NCBI RefSeq assembly: GCF_000300855.1
Contig: NZ_ALJF01000016.1
Coordinates: forward strand, 121,069-185,068
Source: Agrobacterium albertimagni AOL15
GTDB taxonomy: Bacteria > Pseudomonadota > Alphaproteobacteria > Rhizobiales > Rhizobiaceae
Direction: 5' to 3'
Length of the DNA stretch: 64,000 nucleotides
Program-made: the position numbers and the translations under genes
In this document: one piece after another, positions 25,529 to 34,914 of the stretch
How the letters are laid out: every line of letters starts with the position of its first letter
How positions within the stretch are numbered: the stretch's first letter is position 1
The notes under the pieces: generated by a model
Seen by the model: only the letters and a program-made list of their open reading frames with translations
Told to the model about the DNA's origin: nothing
Database searches by the model: none

Positions 25529-27318
25529 TGCAGAACAACCGCAACTATTTCATCGCGATTGCCTTATCGGTGGTGATCGTCCTCGCCTGGCAGTTCTTCT
25601 ACATGAACCCGCGCATCGAGGCGCAGCGTCAGGCTCAGGAGGCGCAGATCGCCCAGCAGCAGGCACAGACCGAGCAGCAGGCGACGAGCCCTGCAGCCAC
25701 GGTCGACGGCAGCTTGCCGGCGGGTGCTGCCGTCAATCCGGAAGCAAGCCGCGATGCCGCCGTTGCCACGACCGCACGCATCGCAATCGAGACCCAGGAC
25801 CTTGAGGGTTCGATCAACCTGACCGGCGCCCGTTTCGACGACCTGAAGCTCAGACAGTATCGCGAGACCGCCGACCCGACGAGCCCGATCGTCACGCTCT
25901 TCAACCCTGCCGAAACGCGTGATGCCTATTTCGCCGAACTCGGCTTCATCGCCGGTGAGAATGCCGGATCGGTTCCGGGTCCGAACACCGTCTGGACCGC
26001 GCCGGAAGGTGCCACGCTCACGGAAGCGACACCGGTGACGCTGACCTATACGAACGAGGCCGGCCTCACCTTCTCCCGCACAATCTCGGTCGACGAACAC
26101 TATATGTTCACCGTCGAGGACCAGATCGCCAACAATGGCGCCGCCTCCGCAAGCCTCGCGCCCTATGGCCGCGTCACCCGCTACAACAAGCCGAGCACGC
26201 CTTCGATCTTCGTTCTGCATGAAGGCTTCCTCGGCGTTCTCGGCGCCGAAGGCAGCCTGGTCGAGCACGACTATTCGGATGTCGAAGAAGCCGCGATCAC
26301 CAATGCCAAGGCGACCGGCGGCTGGCTCGGAATCACCGACAAGTACTGGGCCGCATCGCTGATCCCGCAGCAGACCCTGCCTTACGAATCGCGCTTCTCC
26401 TACTTCACCGACGGCCAGGCCCGTTTCCAGGCAGACTACAAGAACGATGCCGTGAGCATCCCGGCCGGCCAGAGCACCTCGGTCAAGACCCTGCTGTTCG
26501 CTGGAGCCAAGCAGGTTCCGGTCATCGACAGCTATCAGGAAAGCCTCGGCATCCCGAAGTTCGACCTGATGATCGACTGGGGCTGGTTCTACTTCATCAC
26601 CAAGCCGATGTTCCACCTGATGGACTACTTCTTCCATCTCGTCGGCAATTTCGGCGTGGCCATCCTGCTCACCACCATCGTCGTCAAGCTGCTGTTCTTC
26701 CCGCTCGCCAACAAGCAGTACGCCTCCATGGCCAACATGAAGCGCGTGCAGCCGAAGCTCGAAGAGCTGAAGACCAAGTATGCCGACGACCGCATGGGTC
26801 TGCAGCAGGCGATGATGGCGCTCTACAAGGAAGAGAAGATCAATCCGGTGGCCGGCTGCTGGCCTGTGCTCTTGCAGATCCCGGTCTTCTTCGCCCTCTA
26901 CAAGGTCATCTACGTCACCATCGAAATGCGCCATGCGCCGTTCTTCGGCTGGATCCAGGATCTTTCGGCACCCGACCCGACGAGCTTCATCAACCTCTTC
27001 GGCCTGTTGCCCTTCGAATCCCCGACCTTCCTGCATCTCGGTGTCTGGCCGATCATCATGGGTGTCACCATGTGGCTGCAGATGCGCATGAACCCGACAC
27101 CGCCGGATCCGACCCAGGCAATGCTGTTCAACTGGATGCCCGTCATCTTCACCTTCATGCTCGGCACCTTCCCCGCCGGTCTGGTGATCTACTGGGCCTG
27201 GAACAACACGCTGTCGATCCTGCAGCAGGCCTTGATCATGAAGCGCCACGGCGTGGAGATCGAGCTGTTCAAGAACATCGGCAACATGTTCCGGCGAAAA
27301 CCAGCTCAGACCAAGTGA
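25528..27318 (+). CDS. yidC: Membrane protein insertase YidC
   Basis: A 596-aa Oxa1-family insertase of the inner membrane, assisting SecYEG or acting alone. It has an N-terminal TM (about residues 6-24) and a long Gln/Ala-rich linker. A periplasmic beta-sandwich (P1) domain spans about residues 80-355. The five-TM conserved core carries FGVAILLTTIVVKLLFFPLANKQY and PVAGCWPVLLQIPVFFALYKV, whose positively charged groove Arg/Lys precedes it. The basic C-terminal tail (FRRKPAQTK) fits ribosome contact. I set the start at ATG 25528; the GTG three bases earlier would overlap rnpA more. A strong terminator follows. Confidence 0.97.
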   Translation: MQNNRNYFIAIALSVVIVLAWQFFYMNPRIEAQRQAQEAQIAQQQAQTEQQATSPAATVDGSLPAGAAVNPEASRDAAVATTARIAIETQDLEGSINLTGARFDDLKLRQYRETADPTSPIVTLFNPAETRDAYFAELGFIAGENAGSVPGPNTVWTAPEGATLTEATPVTLTYTNEAGLTFSRTISVDEHYMFTVEDQIANNGAASASLAPYGRVTRYNKPSTPSIFVLHEGFLGVLGAEGSLVEHDYSDVEEAAITNAKATGGWLGITDKYWAASLIPQQTLPYESRFSYFTDGQARFQADYKNDAVSIPAGQSTSVKTLLFAGAKQVPVIDSYQESLGIPKFDLMIDWGWFYFITKPMFHLMDYFFHLVGNFGVAILLTTIVVKLLFFPLANKQYASMANMKRVQPKLEELKTKYADDRMGLQQAMMALYKEEKINPVAGCWPVLLQIPVFFALYKVIYVTIEMRHAPFFGWIQDLSAPDPTSFINLFGLLPFESPTFLHLGVWPIIMGVTMWLQMRMNPTPPDPTQAMLFNWMPVIFTFMLGTFPAGLVIYWAWNNTLSILQQALIMKRHGVEIELFKNIGNMFRRKPAQTK

Positions 27319-27323
27319 TACGC

Positions 27324-27350
27324 AAAGCCCCGGCCATGCCGGGGCTTTTT
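27324..27350 (+). terminator. Strong intrinsic terminator after yidC
   Basis: The 11-bp perfect stem AAAGCCCCGGC (27324-27334) / GCCGGGGCTTT (27338-27348), CAT loop, runs into a T-tract ending at 27350. It starts 6 bp past the yidC stop and closes the rpmH-rnpA-yidC unit. Confidence 0.92.
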
Positions 27351-27374
27351 CTATGGTGATCGAGACTCAGGCCC

Positions 27375-28283
27375 ATGGCAGACATTTCTTCCTCCCCTCA
27401 GCGCTCCTGGCTTGGCGTCGCTCTCGTCGCCGGCTCGGCGGTCGCCTGGAGCTATGGCGGTGCGATCCAACGCTTCATCGGCGTCGCCGACGGCTGGACG
27501 ATCGTGTTCTGGCGTTGCCTGTTCGCTGGCCTCTTCCTGCTTGCCTTCATGCTGATCCGTGACCGGATCGACGGCACGATCCGCCTGTTTCGGGCCATGG
27601 GCTGGCCGGGCTTTTTCATCGCCGTCGGATTTGCCCTCGTCTCGACCTTCTTCGTGCTTGCGGTGACCATGACACCGGTCGCGAATGTCGTGCTGTTCAT
27701 GGCATCCATCCCGCTGTTTGCAGCCCTTCTCGCGCGCATCGTCCTCGGCGAGCCGATCACGCCGGTCACCTGGGGTGCCATCGGCGCCGTCATCCTCGGT
27801 GTGGGAATCATGGTGTCGTCCTCGATCGGCGAAGGTGGCTCGATCCTCGGACTGGCGCTTGCCGCCGCGATCCCGGCGATCTTCGCCTGCATGACGGTGC
27901 TGACCCGCCGCTATCCCGGCATCCGCATGACGCCGGCTGCCTGCGGCGGCTCCTTCATCGCCTGCGCTATCGCAGCAAGCCAGGCCGGCGCCTTTGCCGT
28001 CGGCTTCCAAGACCTCACCTTGCTCTTCTGCTTCGGCGCCCTCAATCTCGGGCTCGGCATGGCGCTCTATGTCACCGGTGCGCGCATGATCCCCTCGGCA
28101 CTCGCGGCGCTTCTCGGCACCGCCGAGATGATCCTTGCGCCGGTCTGGATGGTCCTTCTGCACAACGAGATCCCGTCCGGGCGCACGATCATCGGCGGCG
28201 CCCTCGTCATGGCCGCCCTGTTCACCTATCTGATCAGCCATGCGCGGCAGGCCTCGCGTCCGGTCCCGACCGCGGCTGCTTGA
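27375..28283 (+). CDS. EamA/DMT-family transporter
   Basis: A 302-aa inner-membrane protein with about 10 hydrophobic helices arranged as two EamA repeats (residues about 12-145 and 155-290). Typical segments are the first-repeat FWRCLFAGLFLLAF with its Arg, and VLFMASIPLFAALLARIVLGE closing the repeat with the conserved acidic residue. The second repeat ends in LGTAEMILAPVWMVLLHNE. The family exports or imports metabolites and amino acids; the substrate is not predictable. It lies between the yidC terminator and engB on the same strand, with 48 bp to engB, so co-transcription with engB is possible. Confidence 0.85.
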   Translation: MADISSSPQRSWLGVALVAGSAVAWSYGGAIQRFIGVADGWTIVFWRCLFAGLFLLAFMLIRDRIDGTIRLFRAMGWPGFFIAVGFALVSTFFVLAVTMTPVANVVLFMASIPLFAALLARIVLGEPITPVTWGAIGAVILGVGIMVSSSIGEGGSILGLALAAAIPAIFACMTVLTRRYPGIRMTPAACGGSFIACAIAASQAGAFAVGFQDLTLLFCFGALNLGLGMALYVTGARMIPSALAALLGTAEMILAPVWMVLLHNEIPSGRTIIGGALVMAALFTYLISHARQASRPVPTAAA

Positions 28284-28331
28284 CTTTCCGGGCCAAAACC
28301 CGGATCAGTCCCGCTTACGAAAGGCCAGCCC

Positions 28332-28991
28332 ATGACAGAAATACACGACAAACCCGACCAGCCGCTTTTCGGCCGCCCCTGGATCTTCATCCGCGGCGTG
28401 CCGTCGATGGAATTCCTGCCGCCGGAAGGACCGCTTGAAGTGGCCTTTGCCGGACGCTCGAATGTGGGCAAGTCGTCGCTGATCAATGCGCTCGTCGGCC
28501 AGAAGGGTCTGGCGCGCACGTCAAACACGCCCGGTCGCACGCAGGAACTCAACTACTTCGTGCCCGACGGCTATTCCGGCCAGGCAGGTGACCTGCCGCC
28601 GATGGCGCTCGTCGACATGCCCGGCTACGGCTATGCGCAGGCGCCGAAGGAACATGTCGATGCCTGGACGAAGCTAGTTTTCGATTATCTTCGGGGTCGC
28701 GCGACGCTGAAGCGCGTCTATGTGCTGATCGACAGCCGTCACGGCATAAAGAAGAACGACGACGAGGTGCTGTCGCTGCTCGACAAGGCCGCCGTCTCCT
28801 ACCAGATCGTGCTGACCAAGACCGACAAGATCAAGGCCCCAGGTGTCGTGAAGCTAATTGCGGAGACGCAGGAAAAGATCAAGAAGCGCCCCGCCGCTTT
28901 CCCTGTCGTGCTTTCGACATCTTCTGAAAAAGGTGATGGCCTCGACCAATTGCGCGGGGCAATCAGCGAGGCCATCGGTCGGAGCCTTTGA
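28332..28991 (+). CDS. engB: Ribosome biogenesis GTP-binding protein EngB/YihA/YsxC
   Basis: A 219-aa TrmE-Era-EngA-type GTPase required for large-subunit assembly. It has G1 [12 protein letters not shown] (P-loop near residues 39-50), G2 region Thr in NTPGRTQ, G3 VDMPGYG, G4 TKTD and G5 STSSEKG. Length and N-terminal extension fit the alphaproteobacterial form. A normal chromosomal location between yidC and argB is common in rhizobia. Confidence 0.96.
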   Translation: MTEIHDKPDQPLFGRPWIFIRGVPSMEFLPPEGPLEVAFAGRSNVGKSSLINALVGQKGLARTSNTPGRTQELNYFVPDGYSGQAGDLPPMALVDMPGYGYAQAPKEHVDAWTKLVFDYLRGRATLKRVYVLIDSRHGIKKNDDEVLSLLDKAAVSYQIVLTKTDKIKAPGVVKLIAETQEKIKKRPAAFPVVLSTSSEKGDGLDQLRGAISEAIGRSL

Positions 28992-29049
28992 CGCTCAGGC
29001 TCCGATCAGGTCGACCCTAGCCGGCGGAGACAGGGCCGAACCGTATTCC

Positions 29050-29607
29050 TTACATCTTCGGCAGGATCACGGCGTCGACGACGTGAATGACGCCGTTCGA
29101 CTGCTTGACGTCTGCGATGGTCACGGTCGAGACGCCGCCGTTTTCGTCGGTCAGCGTCACCTTGCCGTCAGCCGCCTTACCCTTCAGGACACAGCCGCCG
29201 ACGGTCGGCACATCGGCTTCACCGCCATTGTCGGAGATCATCTTGACGAGGGCTTCCGCCATCACCTCCGACGCCACCACATGGCAGGTCAGGACCTTGG
29301 TGAGCTGTTCCTTGTTCTCAGGCTTCAGCAGCGTGTCGACTGTGCCGGCCGGCAGCTTGGCGAAGGCGTCGTTGGTCGGAGCGAAGACGGTGAACGGACC
29401 GGCGCCCGAAAGGGTCTCGACGAGACCGGCTGCCTGGACGGCGGCAACGAGCGTCGTGTGATCCTGCGAGTTGACGGCGTTTTCGACGATGTTCTTGGTT
29501 TCGAGCATTTCACCACCGCCGACCATCGGATTGGCTGCATAGGCTGCGGCAGCGCCGGCCAGGATGGCTGCGGAGAAAGCGAGCGGGCGAAGAGCGGTCT
29601 TGAACAT
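29050..29607 (-). CDS. Secreted fasciclin (FAS1) domain protein
   Basis: A 185-aa exported protein. It has a signal peptide ([24 protein letters not shown]). One FAS1 domain spans residues 35-183, with the H1 box [33 protein letters not shown] and the H2/YH-like C-terminal box [14 protein letters not shown]. FAS1 domains mediate adhesion or surface interactions in the periplasm or outside. I chose ATG 29607 behind GAGGATACC; the upstream extension is not signal-peptide-like. It lies downstream of an ECF sigma/anti-sigma pair, a recurring arrangement in alphaproteobacteria, and may be its target. Confidence 0.9.
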   Translation of the reverse strand: [185 protein letters not shown]

Positions 29608-29701
29608 TGAAGGTATCCTCTGTCCTTGGTGTTCGCGATCGTGTCCCTGCGTTTCGGGCGGGACATCGGGGGGCATTCCCTTTGGCGGGAACACCTGCAA
29701 G

Positions 29702-29728
29702 GACGGAAGCTCTTTCAATGAAGTTTCA
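29702..29728 (-). promoter_or_regulatory. Candidate ECF-sigma promoter of the FAS1 gene
   Basis: On the minus strand, TGAAAC (29728-29723) lies 17 bp before CGTC (29705-29702), a spacing and base pattern usual for ECF promoters. It falls about 95 bp upstream of the FAS1 start. Short motifs like this occur by chance, so this is a hypothesis. Confidence 0.35.
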
Positions 29729-29792
29729 GGCGGCTCGAAAAATTCGGCCGCCTTCCACTCACCTCATTGATTTCAAATCAAAATAATTTGCA

Positions 29793-30509
29793 TCAGGGGC
29801 GCACTTCGCCAAGCGCCACCACAGGCCCGGTCGCTTGACCGGTCGGGGATCCGCCAAAAGGCTCGAGGCTGACGGCGAGCACCACGCCTTGCGTCAGGCG
29901 GGCGCGCAGATCCTCGGGCACATCGAGCTCGCCCTGCCCGGTCTGCGGCAGCACACCGAGCGAGATCGGCGCCTGTTCGCTCTCGACGAGCCAGAGTTCA
30001 AGCGACCTTTGCTCCGCGCCACCTGTCGCCACCGGGGTAAAGGACAAGCGACCCGAGCTGCCGTCATAGCGGGCATGGAGCGCAATGGCCTCGTTTTCAC
30101 CCGCAAGTTCTGCCGTGAGCATTGCCTGCGGCTTCGGCCGGATGCGCTCGGCATAGTCGAGACCGACGACAAGCCCGAGGGCTGCGATCGAGGCGAAGCT
30201 CAGGCCGCGCCACAGGAGAAGCGAATTCCACAGATTGCCCTTTGCCACCGCCCCTGTCGCAGCGGATGCAAAAAGCCTGTCCTCGATCTTCGCGAGCAGC
30301 TGATCCGGCGGTGTGGCCTCGGCGTAATCGTCGTTGAACTGGGTCAGGTTCTCTTCCCAGCGCTTGACCATGGCGGCAAACTGCCGGTCGTGGCGCAGGC
30401 GCGCCTCGACCTGTCGTCGCTCGGATCCGCCGAGGACGCCGAGGACGTATTCGCCCGCGAGAACTTCATCCCGCGACCGGTCTCCCTTGCTCTGGTCAGG
30501 CGTGCTCAT
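29793..30509 (-). CDS. Anti-sigma factor (RskA-like) of the ECF pair
   Basis: A 238-aa single-pass membrane protein. A cytosolic sigma-binding N-terminal region of about 95 residues includes EYVLGVLGGSERRQVEARLRHD, the anti-sigma helix characteristic of this class. One TM is near residues 102-121 (WRGLSFASIAALGLVVGLDY). The periplasmic RskA-C-like domain has a repeated Leu/Gly-rich beta pattern (ELWLVESEQAPISLGVLPQTG). No HxxxCxxC zinc motif is present. Its start overlaps the sigma factor stop by 14 nt, so the two are made together and the anti-sigma is expected to hold the sigma factor inactive. Confidence 0.88.
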   Translation of the reverse strand: MSTPDQSKGDRSRDEVLAGEYVLGVLGGSERRQVEARLRHDRQFAAMVKRWEENLTQFNDDYAEATPPDQLLAKIEDRLFASAATGAVAKGNLWNSLLLWRGLSFASIAALGLVVGLDYAERIRPKPQAMLTAELAGENEAIALHARYDGSSGRLSFTPVATGGAEQRSLELWLVESEQAPISLGVLPQTGQGELDVPEDLRARLTQGVVLAVSLEPFGGSPTGQATGPVVALGEVRP

Positions 30510-31041
30510 CCATGCACTCTCTCAATTTCAAAAGGCTGCGTCGCAGCCATGTGCGCATCGTGTTCAAGGGAACGGCGAAATGATCCGCCAGCTCCTGGTA
30601 GGACAGCCCCTCGACATAGGCCTGGCGAACGGCGAGCGCACGGTCAGGATCCAATGCCTCCAGGCAGGTGTCAATGCGGCCGCCCTCGGATCTCAGCACC
30701 GCATGCTCTTCTGGATCGGGCGCCAGATCGGCAATATCGACCGCAGCTTCGATGTCTTCTCCTTCCGGCCGCCTTGCGCGCAGGCGGTCGATGCAATGGT
30801 AGCGGACGATCGCGCAGAGCCAGGGATAGGCGTTGTCGCCCGCGCCCGTATAGGTCCCGGCCTTGTGCCAGATCTTCACGAACACATCCTGGAGAGCCTC
30901 TTCAGCCTCTCCCCTGTCTTTCAGCATACGCAGACAGATGGCGAAAAGTTTCGCCGAAATGCGACCATAGAGCAGAGAAAAGGCGGCACGGTCCTTCAGC
31001 GCCACGCGGGCCAGCAAGCCGCCGATATCGTCGCGTTCCAT
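30496..31041 (-). CDS. ECF RNA polymerase sigma factor
   Basis: A 181-aa sigma-70-family factor of the extracytoplasmic-function type. Region 2 (about residues 15-85) contains the RNA polymerase-binding DRGEAEEALQDVFVKIWHKA and the -10-reading WLCAIVRYHCIDRLRARR. Region 4 (about 120-175) has the HTH YVEGLSYQELADHFAVPLNTMRTWLRRSLLKL, which reads the -35. It lacks regions 1 and 3. It is co-encoded with its anti-sigma factor (14-nt overlap), and a FAS1 gene follows. It converges with nothing and is divergent from argB. The inducing signal is unknown. Confidence 0.93.
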   Translation of the reverse strand: MERDDIGGLLARVALKDRAAFSLLYGRISAKLFAICLRMLKDRGEAEEALQDVFVKIWHKAGTYTGAGDNAYPWLCAIVRYHCIDRLRARRPEGEDIEAAVDIADLAPDPEEHAVLRSEGGRIDTCLEALDPDRALAVRQAYVEGLSYQELADHFAVPLNTMRTWLRRSLLKLRECMDEHA

Positions 31042-31215
31042 GAAGCCCCCTGGTGCAGTTGGCCGAGATATAGAGCGCCATCTTCAGCGGACAATGCGAC
31101 GAGAAGAAGAAGCATGTCATGATGCGCCCATCATGGGTCGCTTATATTGGCGGACAATTATTCCCTCTGTCGTCCGGATGCGCTAAAAGGCCGCGATCCA
31201 GAACGAGGGTATCCG

Positions 31216-32103
31216 ATGACGGCTTCCGAAAGCGAAACGCAGGCCAGGCTTCTCGCCCAGGCCCTGCCCTTCATGCAGCGCTATGAAAACAAGACCATCG
31301 TTGTGAAATACGGCGGTCATGCCATGGGCAATCCGGAGCTCGGCAAGGCTTTCGCTGCCGATATCGCGCTTCTGAAGCAGTCCGGCGTCAACCCGATCGT
31401 CGTGCACGGAGGCGGTCCGCAAATCGGCGCGATGCTGGCCCGCATGGGCATCGAATCACGCTTCGAGAACGGCCTTCGCGTCACCGACCAGAAGACGGTC
31501 GAGATCGTCGAGATGGTTCTCGCCGGCTCGATCAACAAGGAAATCGTCGCGCTGATCAACCAGACCGGCGAATGGGCGATCGGGCTTTGCGGCAAGGACG
31601 GCAACATGGTCTTTGCCGAAAAGGCGCAGAAGAAGGTCCGCGATCCCGACAGCAATATCGAGCGCGTGCTCGATCTCGGCTTCGTCGGTGACGTCGTTGA
31701 AGTGGACCGCACCCTGCTCGACCTGCTTGCCCGCTCCGAAATGATCCCGGTCATCGCGCCGGTTGCGCCTGGCCGCGACGGCGCGACCTACAACATCAAC
31801 GCCGACACCTTTGCCGGTGCGATTGCCGGCGCCCTCAATGCCTCGCGCTTGCTCTTCCTCACCGACGTGCCGGGCGTGCTAGACAAGAACGGCAAGCTGA
31901 TCAAGGAATTGTCTGTCGCCGAGGCGCATGCGCTGATCGCTGACGGCACGATCTCGGGCGGCATGATCCCGAAGGTCGAGACCTGCATCGAAGCTATCCA
32001 GGCCGGCGTCCAGGGCGTCGTTATCCTGAACGGCAAGACCGCCCATTCCGTCCTGCTCGAACTCTTCACCGAGACGGGTGCGGGCACTTTGCTCGTGCCC
32101 TGA
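31216..32103 (+). CDS. argB: Acetylglutamate kinase
   Basis: A 295-aa amino-acid kinase catalysing the second step of arginine synthesis (N-acetylglutamate to its phosphate). It has the N-terminal Lys in [12 protein letters not shown], glycine-rich [13 protein letters not shown], the substrate segment GLRVTD, the Asn/Asp region [17 protein letters not shown] and [13 protein letters not shown], and the C-terminal [13 protein letters not shown] set the start at ATG 31216 (AACGAGGG RBS); the longer frame adds 23 unlikely residues. Regulation by arginine is common in the hexameric enzymes of this class, which this length resembles. Confidence 0.96.
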   Translation: MTASESETQARLLAQALPFMQRYENKTIVVKYGGHAMGNPELGKAFAADIALLKQSGVNPIVVHGGGPQIGAMLARMGIESRFENGLRVTDQKTVEIVEMVLAGSINKEIVALINQTGEWAIGLCGKDGNMVFAEKAQKKVRDPDSNIERVLDLGFVGDVVEVDRTLLDLLARSEMIPVIAPVAPGRDGATYNINADTFAGAIAGALNASRLLFLTDVPGVLDKNGKLIKELSVAEAHALIADGTISGGMIPKVETCIEAIQAGVQGVVILNGKTAHSVLLELFTETGAGTLLVP

Positions 32104-32126
32104 CCCGATGATCTCGCCGCTGACGG

Positions 32127-33623
32127 TCACTCGATCGGCAGCGGCCGTTCCAGCCTTTCGCTCGCCGGCGTCACTGTGCGCATCGAGGCAACCGCGATCA
32201 GCACGATCGCATAGGCGACGAAGTTGTAGATCAACCCGAGGCTCAGGCCTTCGGCATACACCTCCTGTCCCGACATTCCCGCAGCGGCGTTCCGCGCCAG
32301 ATCAGAGAAGAAGATCTCGCTGACGATGGCGATCCCGAGCGCACTTCCCACCTGCTGGATCGCCTGAAGGGCGCCTGATCCGCCGCCGGCATCCTGCGGC
32401 GGCACACCGGCCAGCACGAGCTGGAACATCGGCGCAATCGCGATGCCCATGCCAAGGCCGCTCAGAAGAAACCAGGGCAGAAGCGCCATGCGGTCGATGG
32501 TATCGCCGACCGTTTGGATCTCCATTCGTAGCAGGCCCATGCCGATCGCCACCATGACGACGCCGGCAACTACTCGGATACGCGGCGCAATACTGCCGAG
32601 GCGGCCAGAGATGAGCGAGGCGACGAAGATGCCGACGGAGAAGGGCACGGTGGTCATGCCCGACTGCAGCGGGGTGAGGCCATAACCCTGCTGCAAGAAC
32701 ATCGCGAAGATCAGGAAGAAACCGGGCAGCGTCGAGAAGAAGGTCGCAGTCATCAGCGAGCCGATGACATAGTTGCGGTTTTTCATCAGCGCGACGGGTA
32801 AAAGTTCCGGTGCCTTGATGCGGTGCTGTCGGCGCTCCCAGAGGCCAAAGGCGATCGCGAAGGGAACGGCCATGGCCAACATGACGAAGCACCAGGCGGG
32901 CCAGCCGAAGCCTCGGCCCTCGATCAGCGGGAAGACGACGCAGAAGATCGCGAGTGCTGCCAGAATGATGCCACCAAAATCATTCTTCAGGCCGGGCTTC
33001 GGCGCAAGTGCCGGGATCAGGCGCCAGCCGAGCAGAATGGTGACGATCCCGACGGGGATGTTGATGAGAAAGATCGGCCGCCAGCCGAGATCGAACAGAT
33101 TGAGCGCAATGAGCCAGCCGCCGAGGATCGGGCCGGAGACCGAGGCAAGACCGGCACTTAGACCAAAGAGCGAAAAGGCCGCGGCCCGCTCCTTCGGCGG
33201 GAACATCATCTGGGCGATCGCCAGGACCTGCGGCGTCATCACCGCGGCGCCCGCGCCCTGCAGGAGGCGTGCGACGACCAGCCAGCCGATATCGGGTGCG
33301 AGACCACACAGCAGAGAGGCGAACGTGAAGGCCGCCACACCGACGAGAAAAACCTGCTTCTTGCCCCTGACATCACCCAGTCGCCCGAAAGGCAGGAGCC
33401 CCAGCGCAAAGACCAGAACGTAGCCAGCGACCACCCATTCGATCTGGCTCGAGGTCGCGCCAAGTTCGGATTGCAGGCTTGGCAACGCGACGTTGACGAT
33501 GGTGACATCGAGCAAGTTCATGAAATTTGCCAGCATCATGACCGCCAGCGCCGTCCAGCGCTTGGGGTATGGCTGTTCGGCGTCGGCGCTGATCGTTGGT
33601 GACGCGGGTGTCTTGGTGTGCAC
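32127..33623 (-). CDS. DHA2-family MFS drug/solute efflux transporter
   Basis: A 498-aa inner-membrane antiporter with about 14 TM helices (EmrB/QacA type). Motif D1 is the ANFMNLLDVTIVNVALPSL helix. Motif A is FGRLGDVRGKKQ. Motif C is in LASVSGPILGGWLI. A polar N-terminal tail of about 20 residues precedes TM1. The start is GTG 33623 with GGGGAG seven bases upstream. Substrate is unknown; multidrug efflux is typical. No dedicated regulator is adjacent. It converges with argB 23 bp away. Confidence 0.88.
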   Translation of the reverse strand: MHTKTPASPTISADAEQPYPKRWTALAVMMLANFMNLLDVTIVNVALPSLQSELGATSSQIEWVVAGYVLVFALGLLPFGRLGDVRGKKQVFLVGVAAFTFASLLCGLAPDIGWLVVARLLQGAGAAVMTPQVLAIAQMMFPPKERAAAFSLFGLSAGLASVSGPILGGWLIALNLFDLGWRPIFLINIPVGIVTILLGWRLIPALAPKPGLKNDFGGIILAALAIFCVVFPLIEGRGFGWPAWCFVMLAMAVPFAIAFGLWERRQHRIKAPELLPVALMKNRNYVIGSLMTATFFSTLPGFFLIFAMFLQQGYGLTPLQSGMTTVPFSVGIFVASLISGRLGSIAPRIRVVAGVVMVAIGMGLLRMEIQTVGDTIDRMALLPWFLLSGLGMGIAIAPMFQLVLAGVPPQDAGGGSGALQAIQQVGSALGIAIVSEIFFSDLARNAAAGMSGQEVYAEGLSLGLIYNFVAYAIVLIAVASMRTVTPASERLERPLPIE

Positions 33624-33732
33624 TTTTGTCTCCCCGCCCTCGGCGCGCTTGTGCCGTCCGGTGTATCGCGCAGCGGGATGGGTCGCAACGGGGCAAGGGT
33701 GTCCGTCATGGTGAGTCGGCCGTGGCGGCGTT

Positions 33733-33884
33733 CCTCTCCCCCTTGCGGGAGAGGATGGAAAAACGAAGGCTTAGGCGAGCGCAAGCCGCCTAAACTTCAG
33801 ATTTTGCCGGAGAGGGGCAAGGTTCCGCTGGCGCAAAGCTCACCGAGCCCTCCTCTTGCGAAACCGCAAGGGGGGAGATGCGCG
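33733..33884. repeat. Composite intergenic palindromic repeat
   Basis: Three nested inverted repeats lie in one non-coding gap. They are CCTCTCCC/GGGAGAGG (33733-33754), TTAGGCG/CGCCTAA (33771-33793) and CTTGCG/CGCAAG (33855-33870). The last is flanked by C-rich and G-rich runs that extend it imperfectly. The pattern resembles short dispersed palindromic elements found between genes in rhizobia. Other copies cannot be seen within this window. Confidence 0.55.
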
Positions 33885-33896
33885 TCGCGCGCCTCC

Positions 33897-34811
33897 TCAC
33901 ACCAGAACCAACAACAAGACCCCGAATACAATCAGCACGCATCCCGCAATCTCCAGCCTGTTGATCCTCTCCTTGAAGAACAGCACCGACGACGCAAAGG
34001 TGAAGAGCATCTCGACCTGGGCCAAGGCTTTCACCACCGCCACCTGCTGCAGGGTCATCGCCGTGAACCAGCCGAAGGAGGCCGTGGCGCCGACGAAGCC
34101 GACGAGGGCGCTGACTTTCCAGGCGGCTCGGACGCGGGTCAGCTCTGTCCGATCACGCCAGGCCATCCAGAGAAACATCGACAGGGTCTGGATCGTGATG
34201 ACGACGCAGAGCGTGTAGCCGGCCTGCACCATGGCATCCGGTGCGGGCAGGCTCGGGGACAGTGACAGTGAGGCGGTGCGATAGGCGATCGCGGAGACGC
34301 CGAAGAAGAAACCGGAGGCGAGGCCGATCAGAGCCGTTCGGCTTCCCACAGAGGTGACAAGGCTCAAGGGCGTGAAGGCCGTGCGCGCCACGGAAATCAG
34401 CATGACGCCGAGGATCGAGACGAGAATTGCGGCGGTCGTGCCCAAGCCGATCGTTTCGCCGAACAGAAGAAGCGCCAGCAAAGCCGCTTGCGCGGGTTCG
34501 GTGCGCGAATAGGCAGTGCCGACGGCGAAGTTACGGAACGAAAAGAGGTGCACAAGCAGGAAGGTCGCCGTGATCTGCGAGAGTGCGCCGATGACCGCCC
34601 AGATCGCAAAGGTCAGCCCTGGCACCGGCAGGGGACGGTCGAGGCCGAGGTGCAGGATTGTGAGGTAGAGGAAGGCGAAGGGCAGGCCGAAGCCGAAGCG
34701 GACGAAGGTCGCGCCTGTTGTGCCCATTCGGCCTTTCAGATGTTTTTGCAACGTCGAGCGCAGGTTTTGCAGGAAGGCGCTGCCAACCGTGATGAGGGCC
34801 CAAAGTTCCAT
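33897..34811 (-). CDS. DMT-family permease
   Basis: A 304-aa inner-membrane protein with about 10 TM segments. It starts WALITVGSAFLQNLRSTLQ rather than with a classical EamA repeat, followed by paired hydrophobic helices such as FAVGTAYSRTEPAQAALLALLLFGE and VVKALAQVEMLFTFASSVLFFKE. The paired E/K end elements are the DMT pattern. It is related to the EamA superfamily but divergent, and the substrate is unknown. ATG 34811 lacks a strong RBS. The intergenic repeat lies at its 3' end. Confidence 0.75.
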   Translation of the reverse strand: MELWALITVGSAFLQNLRSTLQKHLKGRMGTTGATFVRFGFGLPFAFLYLTILHLGLDRPLPVPGLTFAIWAVIGALSQITATFLLVHLFSFRNFAVGTAYSRTEPAQAALLALLLFGETIGLGTTAAILVSILGVMLISVARTAFTPLSLVTSVGSRTALIGLASGFFFGVSAIAYRTASLSLSPSLPAPDAMVQAGYTLCVVITIQTLSMFLWMAWRDRTELTRVRAAWKVSALVGFVGATASFGWFTAMTLQQVAVVKALAQVEMLFTFASSVLFFKERINRLEIAGCVLIVFGVLLLVLV

Positions 34812-34914
34812 GGAAGAGCGTCCAGAAGAGCCGCAGCGCGGGTGAATCGGCTTGCGGCGAGAGATCGGAAAAGGAGGCGGTTCGGCCTTGAGCTTACGCC
34901 TCAGGTCCTGCGGC

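Noticed and set aside
25564..27249. A 561-aa minus-strand ORF antisense to yidC
   Set aside because: Shadow of yidC; composition and lack of RBS rule it out.
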